Assembly (NCBI RefSeq): GCF_002105155.1
Contig: NW_019028987.1
Location: 426,501-490,500, forward strand
Origin: Lobosporangium transversale
Lineage: Eukaryota; Mortierellomycota; Mortierellomycetes; Mortierellales; Mortierellaceae
Reading direction: 5' to 3'
DNA: 64,000 bases
The notes below the pieces were generated by a model that did no database searches, had not been told where the DNA came from, and worked only from the letters and a program-made list of their open reading frames with translations. Within the stretch, counting starts at the first letter, position 1. Each line of letters opens with the position of its first letter. Of the stretch, positions 43,387 to 52,769 are shown in pieces. The position numbers were made by a program, and so were the translations under genes.

Positions 43387-46269
43387 CCACACTCCCAAAT
43401 ATGTATGATCAAAATGAACTAGACCCATGCCGTTACATTCGTATCCCTCACCCCCCCCCCTTTTTTTTTTTTTTATTGAGGAGTAAGACCAAATGACTAT
43501 CTAAGGCGCAGATTGGTGCAATGCAACTCATTCTTTTTTGTGTTTCCTTTGCAATATAGGTCCGGTGAGAATCCTGCCTTCGCCAAATGCTTGTGCTTGT
43601 GCTTGTGCTTGTGCAGTTTCCTACCATCTTAATCGGTTTGCCATAATGCAAGTCTTCCGAACTAACATCGGTTGTATAAATATCCTCCTTTTCATCTACT
43701 GGGTCGCGTGCTCTTAACTATTATGTTTTAGTGATTTCCACATAACGGAGAGCGAGGATGAGATTGGGTTTTTCTGTGGGTTGATTGGTAAGATATGCTT
43801 AATACGCTGAAGAGAACTGAGAAAACGAGCAATAAAAAAGTCCTAAACCCTCAATCTCTTTGGGTCAAACTTCCGCATATAGCGTCATCTTTTTTCTTTG
43901 CCCAGTTCTGCACCTCAATCTTCTGGGGCTTCATGTCGGACCGCTATGGCCGCCGACCGATTCTACTCATTGGGCTTTGTGGTACGGCCATTGCTTGTAC
44001 TTCATTTGGACTCAGTAAAAGCTTGCCCTGGGCAATCATCAGTCGCTCGATGTGTGGACTTTTAAACGGTAAGGGCACAAAGGCTCAAGTCTAAGAGACT
44101 ATGCAGTTTCTAATAACAATATTGCCCATCATTCATACTATGTAATGCAGCTCAACTTGAAAAATCCTCTCAATTTACGGATATATGATAGGGAACGTGG
44201 GTGTTGCCAAATCAATGCTAGGTGAGATTGCAGATAAATCAAATCAATCACAGGCTTTCGGTGTCTTTGGGTTTGCCTGGGGTATTGGAATGGTAATGAG
44301 TGTCAGTAGTTACTCTGGTTTGTGAGGTTTCATAAAGACATTGATCAATTGAGACTCTTAACCAAACATTGCAAACACCTTTGCTTTCTGATTTGTACCA
44401 TAGATTGTTGGTATGTATTTAAAGCTGATCGGAAGCTGCGCCGTGGAATAACTCATCTTCTGCTTGTACATCTGCGCGTAACGACTGAAGAGTTATTTAT
44501 TATTATTATTACTGTTATTATATTCTGATATAGGGCCTGTCCTTGGTGGATACCTCGCTGATCCTGCAAAGAACTTTCCCGAGATATTTGGTGAATTGCA
44601 GTTCTTCATCGAGTACCCATACTTCCTCCCTTGTTTTGTCGCGGCCATTGGTAGTCTCATCGGGTTTATAATTGGATATTTTTTCCTTGAAGAGACAAAT
44701 AGACGAGCAAAGACACATACACATGACCTGATGCAGAATAATGCAAGCTGTCCTGTCAACTTCCACAATGACTCAGAGCGACCAGATGCTTACAATGATG
44801 AAGCTGAGACCCTTCACTCGGCCAAATCCACTGGAATACCTGCCTTCACCTTAAGATCAGGTCCACCGATGAATGTCGACCTTGAACGACAACCCCTCAT
44901 GGCCCATCCGAACGATTCTCAATTCAACCAGGTAAAGTTTATGAACCAAGGTATGGGTAGGTCAATACGATATGGATCCATGATGACATTAGCCCAAGAT
45001 GATGGAGGCCATCATATACCGTTGTATATCCCCAATACTTTATCTGTGTCTGCTCGATCAACGCTCTCAAGGCGATCCGGCTTCGTTAGGCCAGACGTGC
45101 TGTGGCATCAGAGAGGTGGATCTGTATCCGGTGCCCTGGGTGTCAGCAACAGCTATTTTGAATTACCAAGCAGTGCTGGGAAGCACCAATTCTATGGGTC
45201 TCGCCCAATGTCCTTAGGCAGCCTATTTTCATTAGCTGATTCTTCTGCCTCTAGGTCACCACGGGCTAGTGATGAGCCTATGAATGTTGCCCCTATAAGA
45301 TGTTGTGACCAAGACGGAAACCCATACCAGAATATCAGCAGGGGTATGGAGGCTCTCGGATCGGGTAGAGTAAGTCGTTTGTCGGCGGCACCCTCTCAGA
45401 TGTACGTGCTTACTTCCGATCCTCAGGACAAAGATACCCAGCAACCGATGCAGGTTGTCGTTATACAGTCCGGGACTGGGCTCCCTCCGGTCTCTATCAC
45501 AACCATTATTGCTTATGCCATGTTGGCCTTGCATTCAATCGTATTTGAAGAAGTGTATACGCTTTTCGCAGTGACACCCTTAAGGTCGCACGGACTCGGT
45601 TGGAGCGCAATTCAACTCTCGGGTAGCTTAGCCAGCATGGGTCTCGCTCAATTGGTTTTGCAGTTCATCATCTATCCGCAATTCGAGCGACGGTTTTCTG
45701 CAGTGTCCATCTTCCAATTTGGGCAGTTGATCTATGGTTGTGCTTACATTGTGTTCCCATTGATTCGCGCCTTTGCTGTGGATGAGAACGATGGACCGAC
45801 AGCAGGGCAAACCCCACGAGTACGCTACTTGATTCTAGTTGCCCTAACGATCAAATATACATGCTCTGTATTTTCGTACACATCCGTGATGGTCATGGTA
45901 AGTTAATACGATTACTTGTGAAGAAAAACAAGCCCATGTCTGATACCTCTGTGTACTTTAAACAACGTATATAATATATAATTGAATGACCCCCGGCATC
46001 GGGATTATTCTTGTTTTTATTTTCACTAATAGGTCACCAACTCCTCACCAGCTTATCTGCTTGGGACCGTCAATGGTATCGGTCAAACTTCAGCTTCTTT
46101 GATGCGTGCGTTTGGCCCTGCTCTTGGCGGTGTTCTCTGGGCCTGGTCTCTTTCCAACAAGCTGGATTTTCCCTTTAATTACTTTTTTGTGTTCTTCCTT
46201 ATGGCTACCATTGCCATCCTAGGGTTTTTCCATAGCCTCTCTATCCCACGCGAACTCGGGAGAAAATAA
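42486..46269 (+). CDS. MFS transporter with cytosolic N-terminus and two microexons
   Basis: Eight exons (42486-43274, 43560-43564, 43732-43787, 43883-44068, 44192-44292, 44404-44410, 44534-45897, 46033-46269) give 914 residues. Exon 2 is 5 nt (GTCCG) and exon 6 is 7 nt (ATTGTTG). Together they restore YFMVRDFHI and GIGMIVGPVLGG, which the family needs. Residues 1-235 are a disordered cytosolic region. Helix 1 starts near 238, motif A is GFMSDRYGRRPILLIG, and a ~240-residue Ser-rich loop divides the two six-helix halves. The pattern fits the ZIF1/YCR023C-like branch of drug:H+ antiporter-type carriers; plant ZIF1 moves nicotianamine into vacuoles, while the substrate here is unknown. The last exon ends with PRELGRK. 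The long central loop and N-terminus are rich in possible phosphorylation sites. Confidence 0.88.
43560..43564 (+). other. 5-nt microexon of the MFS gene
   Basis: GTCCG is flanked by ATATAG and GTGAGA. It converts the phase-0 donor after YFM into the phase-2 state that the next acceptor (TTTTAG before TGATTTCC) requires, giving V-R-D-F. No other donor/acceptor pair in the interval both keeps the frame and restores this conserved segment. Confidence 0.75.
43588..43615. repeat. (CTTGTG)4 hexanucleotide repeat
   Basis: Four tandem TTGTGC units lie in the intron just downstream of the 5-nt microexon. Confidence 0.85.
44404..44410 (+). other. 7-nt microexon of the MFS gene
   Basis: ATTGTTG is flanked by CCATAG and GTATGT. 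It links phase 0 (after GIGM) to phase 1 (before GG CCT GTC), giving I-V-G-P-V-L-G-G, the conserved MFS helix-5 glycine-proline segment. Confidence 0.75.
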
Positions 46270-46640
46270 AGTGTAGATGTTTTCTTATTCTCACAATTGA
46301 TCTTGTCTTGTGTAATGTATATTGTGAATTGTGAGTATGCGATACCGACACGGTCCCTTCATGCACGCAAATATGTTAATCTTGGGGAAAGAAATTACCA
46401 TTTTTGTCATGGCTTCGTCCCTGACATTATTCATTGATCACCCATTTCTCATTTTTTCATTGCTCATTTCTCATTTCTCATTTCTCAATTGTCTACTTTT
46501 TCACATTAATACCTGCCTTTGTATCCCTTGAGCAAAAGTTGGAACATCTCTCTCTCTCCATTCATTCCATTCATTCTCTTCTTTTGCTTGCGAATCAAGA
46601 TAAAAAATTGATTCATGTCGACCTCTTGACCCTCTTGAGC
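46270..46640. other. Intergenic region
   Basis: No gene seen. The second half carries several short TTTCTCA direct repeats (about 46440-46490) and C/T-rich leader sequence of the carrier gene. Confidence 0.55.
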
Positions 46641-47059
46641 ATGCCCACATTGTCCACCATTCCTTCTGAATCCTTTTCCAACACAATCCCATTGGGCATT
46701 TCTGCTCTCGGATCAGTGTCTTATTCTACAGGGAGTAATTCTTCATGGATTCCTCTTCTCACCAAATATGACAGCGACCTTGCTGATCAGATCACCCATA
46801 CTCCTGTAATTCGCCCACAGCCAACGGTTGTTGCTTATGCTGTAGTAGAGGGGGGCGAAAGCAAGGACAATGTTCGAGAGTCTGCTTCCGTTGGTGTGCC
46901 TACTGCAGTGGCACGCTCAATGCTTCTACAGGGACTACAGTTTTGGTACAGGGTTCCTATTAAGGTACATGATTGTTTTTTTTTTTTTTTTTTTTTCCTT
47001 CCTCCTCGAGCTTAGTTTCTAGGGAGTAGAAAATGTCATTGCAACTAATCGAGTCTACC

Positions 47060-47093
<34 letters not shown>

Positions 47094-48591
47094 AAAGCTC
47101 TTCAGACCCATGCGCGTTGACTACCTTGTGATGGCTCGTGCAGCAACCATGGGACTGATTCCACCACCACAAGATCGTCTTGTTCATGCCCAAAAGGTTC
47201 TTAGTAACTCCAAGGGATCACAGTTCTTTCGGGCGACTTCCATTGGAATGTTGACACATGCGATTCAAACACAAGGGGCAGGATTTGTGTACCGTCAAGT
47301 GTTGCCACCGTTACTGTTGAACTCCTTCATTGGATCGGTTCTCTATACCACTTATATTTTCACCCTTCCTATCTTCCATCCAGCATTTACTTTTCAAAAA
47401 TCGCGAACATTCCCACCACCACCTTTCCCAGCTGTGTTCATGGCAGGGGCCTTGGCAGGTGCAGCACAATCTCTAATTGCAGCGCCCATAGATTCACTCA
47501 AAGTCAAATTTCAGGTACAGGACCTTGCTTATGGAGGCAAGCATAAGAACATGGCATCATTTGCGATTACGACATTAAAGGAGATGGGACTCAAGACTGT
47601 ATACAGGGGATATGCTCTTACACTCATTAAGGTTCGTTTAAGAAGAAGAAAAAGGTTTTTTTTTTTATTTTTTTTATTTTTAATGCTAGGCATAACTAAA
47701 GCTCTGTATTTTTTTTTTTAACACTTGTTTTAGGATTCTTTGGCATGTGGATTGTTTTTTGGAGTGTTCGAGTGGGTGAAACAGCAGGGATACTACTATT
47801 TCATTGATGAACTTTATGGAATACGTGAGGATCTGGATGCTCTCAAAGCAAAGGCGAATGCAGACTACGACGCACTCACGAGCAATGGCGATAATAGTAA
47901 CGTGAATGCGAGGGATTTCAGTTCAACAATATCATTGCCAACTACCAGTAGCACTACCACTACCAATGCTGCCAATGCTACCAATGCTACCACTGCTATC
48001 GCCTCTAGTGCTGTAGATGCATCCAGGAGACCTTATTTTTTGCTTGAGCCAGCATTTGTTCTGCTTGCAGGCGCGGCAGCAGCAGTTGCTTATCAAGTTG
48101 TGGACTATCCTATGGAGCAGATCAAGAATATATTTTTCGCAAAGGAGACGGAACTTCAAGCGGAGAAGAACCGGAATCCACAGAGTCCACATTCTCAGCA
48201 CTTGAACTCATCGTCGATGCGTTCAGGGACGTCGATCTCATCAGAGCTTTATCAGAGGACGTGGGAGGAGTGTAAAGGTCAGGCGAGTCGGGTGGGCGGA
48301 TGGCGTCGGTTTCTCTATTCGAATTTCGCAACAACGGCCATCCGGGCGGTTCCAGCGGCCAGTGTAGGGTTTTTAGTGTTCGAGGTGATGAAACGGAAGT
48401 TGGACGCACGACGGTATGAATCGGAAGATCGAGAGATGGCCTTGTATTTGGATAAGATGATGATGGAGCGTGAGAAAGAGAGGAGGGCAGAACGAGAGGC
48501 AGCGATGGAGCAACAGCGACTGGAATCAGAACCGGGGTATGAAGCATCAAGGGAGCGTGACTATGAGAAACAAGAAATTGCCGCCATTTAG
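46641..48591 (+). CDS. Mitochondrial carrier (SLC25)-like protein
   Basis: Three exons (46641-46964, 47098-47631, 47734-48591) give 571 residues. Carrier-type signatures are present: AAPIDSLKVKFQVQ near 238 (the P-x-D-x-x-K-x-K/R motif) followed by a YGGKHKNM…YRGY loop, and VDYPMEQIKN near 410. An earlier repeat (RPMRVDYLVMARAA … YRQVLPPLLLNS) is more diverged, with no intact PX[DE]XX[KR] motif. The family exchanges metabolites across the mitochondrial inner membrane. This member is long: it has a ~115-residue N-terminal extension, an Ala/Thr/Asn-rich insert (about 335-370) and a charged coiled-coil C-terminal tail (MMMEREKERRAEREAAMEQQ). With signatures degraded it may be a non-transporting member, like yeast Ugo1. 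Substrate unknown. Intron 1 ends in a T14/A23 junction directly before the AG. Confidence 0.72.
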
Positions 48592-49138
48592 ACTTTTTGA
48601 TGAACCTGAACAGATTTCACGCATTATATTTATTTATTTATATATATAGATGTATATAGATGTATTATGTTTAAACATTACGCACATACACATAGACACA
48701 CACACATTCAACAACAAAGCATACTAGCCCCCTTAAACTTTCTATCAGGAACACGCATAGGATAGAGATTTCTGTTGTATTACTTTATGTATAAGGTTCA
48801 ATTGAACATGATCTAGCTACAGCATATAACATGTATATACTAATAAACTTCTGTTGATATGACAAGAAGGGGGAAAAAATAAAAAAATAAATAGGAAGGA
48901 AGAATACGTCAACAAGGCAACAATAACCCAAATAATTGGGTTTCATGGTTGCATTAGGATAAATGACCAAAAGGAGATGGTGTTTTCTACGAAGTTATAT
49001 GTATACTGTATACAGTCCTGTACATCTATAGAAAAAAAAAAAAAAAAAAAAAAAAAAAAGATAAAATAAAGATAAAAAAAAAGGGGGGGGGGGAGGGGGC
49101 TAGATGTAGCAAAGGAAGAGATCATCATCTCAAGGAAG

Positions 49139-49171
<33 letters not shown>

Positions 49172-50915
49172 ACGGAAAGATGGATTGACTTCATGTGCAT
49201 GTATAATAGATGTATGTGAACTGGAAGAGGCGTGAGAAGTGGTGCTTCGTAATAATGTGCTAATGTTGATTTTTGTAATATCTTGTGTTCTGTTGTGACA
49301 CATATACAAACATAAACACGACGCGCTCATTAATCTTTTTTTTTTTTTTTTTTTTTTTTTTCTTTTTCAAAATGGACGGAAAGAAACAAGGTCCAGTCAA
49401 CTATCCTTCCCCTCCCTCTCCTCTTTCCCTGTCTCTTTCTGATCTATTCTGTCTCAGCTGGTTTTTTTTTTTTTTTTTTTTTTTTTCTGAGGTGCGGGAA
49501 GAATTTTTTTCTTTCTTTCAAGTTGAAGAAGATTCAGTTACTTTAAATATTGTCACCTTATTGCGGATCAAATGAATAAGATACACATTATGAGGCACTT
49601 GTGCATGTGTGCATGTGTTTATTTTATTTTTTCCTAATGCTTTTCGCTACACATCTTGTTCGCACACTTTCTCTTCTTCTTACTTTTTCTTTCCATTGAA
49701 CATGTTTTGTCTGCTCTCCACTTTTTCTCTTTTCTTTCTTTCTTTTTTTTTTTTTTTCCCGATCTGTTTCGATCTGTTTTTTTTTTTTTTTTTTTTTTTG
49801 TGTGTGCAATATTGCTTAATGTTCCAAGATTGAGTAATAATGACACTAATAAATAAATAAATAAAGTAGATACTAAAAGTGTATTGTAATATTGTAATTA
49901 ATGAGATTAATCAATTAATAAAAGAAAAAAAAAATAAAAAAGTGGGTTTGTTTATGATGACTATATATTGGGTTTATTGGAACTGTATATATATAAATCG
50001 ATCTTTATTCAGAATGATGGTAAAACTACAATGAGTGGATGTGTGAACAAAATGGGAAAAGAAAAGAAAAAAAAAAAAAAAAAAAAAAAAAAAAACGTGG
50101 ACACTTTAAAAATGATTATTTGTAATAGAGCCAATAAAAAAAAAAAAGAATAAAAACTAAAAAAATATATATATATAAAAAAGAAAGAGGATGCGGAGGC
50201 TTTGAAGCGGAATAAGAAAAAAAAATAAAATGGTAATAGGAAGAAGGTACAACATCGCTTGTATTCTTGTATTCACAAACGGTAATCATACCGAGGCTGA
50301 CACCACCAATAGGTAAAAAGAAAAGAAAAGAAAAAAAAAAATAATAATAAAGATGATGACGGCGTTTTTTTTTTTTGCCTTGCTTTCAAAATCTGTGGAT
50401 GAAATTTCATGCTCGGCTTTTTTTAAGGTTGTTATTTCTTACTGATAATAATGATGATATTGTTGTTATTTGACAATGCAAAGGACATGAAAAGAAAGAA
50501 AGAATTAGGAGAAAAAAAAAATTAAAAGAAAAAGGAAAAGAAAAAGTAAAAAAGGAATAACAATAGTAACAATAAAGAGTACATTGTACAGAAAGATATA
50601 TTATTAGTGAGAAAGAGAAACAGAAAAAAAAAAAAAAAAAAAACGGTGGCAAAAAGAAGCTTGTCCCCCATGGCGTACTGAAGAAAAAAAAATTTTTTTT
50701 TTTGTAGAAAAAAAAAAAAAAAAAAAAAATTCTTCACATGTGGATCCAATGTTGCTTGCTTGACTGGACTTGGCTTGACTTGGTTTGGTTTTGGCTTGGT
50801 TTTGGCTTTGGCTTTGGCTTTGACTTTGGCTTGGCTTTGACTTTGGCTTTGCTTTACTTTGCCTTGCCTTGCTTTGCCTCGCCTTGCCTTGCCTTGCTTA
50901 TTATAACAATGCAGA
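48592..50915. other. Homopolymer-rich intergenic island, left part
   Basis: This 2.3-kb stretch has no supportable gene. It is packed with A and T tracts longer than 15 (for example 49032-49059, 49139-49169, 49338-49361, 49462-49486, 50068-50094, 50623-50643) and an A9/G11 junction at 49074-49093. All frames that cross it code for Lys or Phe runs. The right end (50756-50900) is a degenerate TTGGCT/TTTGCC repeat beyond the 3' end of the small Cys-rich gene. Confidence 0.65.
50756..50900. repeat. Degenerate CTTGGC/CTTTGG satellite-like repeat
   Basis: About 145 bases are built of 5-6-base units that shift gradually from cttggtt and ctttgg to ccttg. The G content on the plus strand drops along the array. 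It lies 3' of the Cys-rich gene and likely forms its 3' UTR. Confidence 0.8.
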
Positions 50916-51233
50916 TTACTTTTTCTTGCATCCGCAACAAGCACGGCAGTAAGCACAATTTGCACATAATTCTTCGGGCTTGTACGACATGCATTTCTCG
51001 CACAGTCCGTCCTCATGGCCTTCGAGAGAGCCTTGCGCGTCATAGCCGTCTGCATGGCCAAATCCATCAATCTTGTAAACACTGGATCGAATGTCCGAGG
51101 ACATGCTAAAACTATCGGATGCATGGCTATGATCACCGCCATCAGGGTAGATGTGAGATGACGCGGGATCAAATGTCGTCAACTGTTGATGACTGATGAC
51201 TAAATCAAAGACGCGTTCCTGAAGTCGTGACAT
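50916..51233 (-). CDS. Small protein with C-terminal cysteine cluster
   Basis: A 105-residue frame from ATG 51233 to TAA 50916. I do not recognise the family. The first 75 residues are soluble, Asp/Ser/His-rich and balanced in composition (VFDLVISHQQLTTFDP). The last 28 hold eight cysteines in the pattern CX2C-X8-CX2CX2CX2CCXC, followed by three lysines and the stop. That spacing could bind zinc or copper, or be lipidated, but no match is claimed. It stands alone in a 4-kb homopolymer-rich island. Its codon composition and ordered Cys spacing set it apart from the Lys/Phe-run frames around it. Upstream of the ATG the frame stays open only through homopolymer sequence, so 51233 is the sensible start. 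Confidence 0.6.
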   Translation of the reverse strand: MSRLQERVFDLVISHQQLTTFDPASSHIYPDGGDHSHASDSFSMSSDIRSSVYKIDGFGHADGYDAQGSLEGHEDGLCEKCMSYKPEELCANCAYCRACCGCKKK

Positions 51234-51278
51234 TGTTGTGATTGTTGTGAAAGAATAAATAAAATAACAAAAAGCAAA

Positions 51279-51310
<32 letters not shown>

Positions 51311-52769
51311 GGGATGGGGTGGGGGTTGATGAGCAAGGAAAAAAAAAAAGAAAAAAGAAAAAAAAGAGGCGATGATCTGGTAAAGGATAAAAAAAGAAAA
51401 AGTGAGATGGATATGATTTGAGCGATTTGAGTGAGAAAAGAAGAAGAAGGAGAAGAGGAAAAGAAAAAGAAAAAGTAGAAATAGATGACAAAAAAAAAAA
51501 AAAAAAAAAAAAAAGGAAACAAGGGGGATGAGGTTGACGAACGGTTTGTGTGATACTAAAGCAGATCGGGGCTGTGTCAAAGTGTTCCGAAAGAGTGTTT
51601 TCGAGACGTAAATGGAGCAAAGATGTGCAGGTGTGCAGTTTTGATAAAAGTCGAATATCTGAATATATATATATACGATGGATTACTTTGTTTACTTTTT
51701 GTTATTGTTGTGATTTTTTTTTTTTCTTTGTGAGCAAAAGAAGAGCGTTTGGTGTGTAAAAAGATGTAATGGGTCTGTTTCCAGCGGTGTGGAATAGACA
51801 AAATATGGAGCGGAGGAGAAAAAAAAAAAAGAAAAAAAAAAAAAAAAAAAGAGAGAGAGAGAGAGAAGAGAGAGAGGTAAACAAGAGGGAGGAGAAGGAA
51901 AGAACAGAGACGAATGAAAAAAGAGAAAGAGAAAAGAGCGGAGAAGAGAGAAGAAAGAGAGAAAAGAGAAGAGGAGGAAGAGAGGATAAGAAATTTTTTT
52001 TATTACAATCACTTTACTTTTTGTCTTTTTTGTCGTTATAATTGATGTCGTTGATTAAACAGATTTCCATGGCTGAACGAGATGTGGATGTACAACAAAC
52101 AAATACTGTTTCAATGGCCAATGGTACTGACAATGACATTGACAGTGACAATGACAATGACAATATAAATGTGTATATATAATAATGTATCACATATTAA
52201 ATAAATATCCTTCAGAACTGTAAACAGGGCCTTTTTTTTTTTTTTTTTTTTTCCCAACATCTCAAGATGTGTCCTTTTGGACCCTTACTCATCTCACAGC
52301 GACAAACGTGTGGAAATTTAGACTCTGAAAAGCAGCCACACGATCTATCTAGGCACAATCACACCCAGGCACAAGAGAAAAAAAAAAAAAAAAAACGCTT
52401 AAGAATTAGCATCAACATTAAGCAACAAGTACAACAGCAATAACGACGGCAAACACTATGGCAACAACAGTAATAGCAAAAAAAAAAAAAAAAAAAAAAA
52501 AGAAAAAAAAAGGGGGGGGGGAGGAGGCGAAGGAAGAAGAAGAAAGAGTGGCACACAACAAGATAAATTTATTCCTTACTCTAAAAAAATAAATAAATAA
52601 ACATATGCATGACGAATTCCAGCAGCTTGATTGTAACACAAGTGACATATACTATACAGGAACAGGCGATGAAAAAGTTTTTTTATATCTTTAAGAAAGG
52701 GCTCTATCTGTCTTGAATCGCTTGCTGACTGGCCGGTTCATGTCTAATAAAAAAAAAAAAAACCACAGA
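51234..52769. other. Homopolymer-rich intergenic island, right part
   Basis: No certain gene. The stretch holds A27/G11 at 51276-51313, an A24-class tract near 51490, a long A/G-only purine stretch at 51810-51990, a T24-class tract at 52231-52252 and A/G tracts at 52478-52521. A 37-codon frame (52069-52182, plus strand, MAERDVDVQQ…) ends in a (TGACAA)n array encoding Asp-Asn repeats. It may be chance or a small gene. Confidence 0.6.

Noticed and set aside
43275..43731. Direct joining of MFS exon 1 to the exon at 43732
   Set aside because: The phases do not match (0 to 2), and the conserved V-R pair would be lost; the 5-nt exon solves both.
49130..52012. Many Lys/Phe/Ser-run frames
   Set aside because: They exist only because homopolymers lack stop codons in some frames. 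There is no ordered sequence in them apart from 50916-51233.
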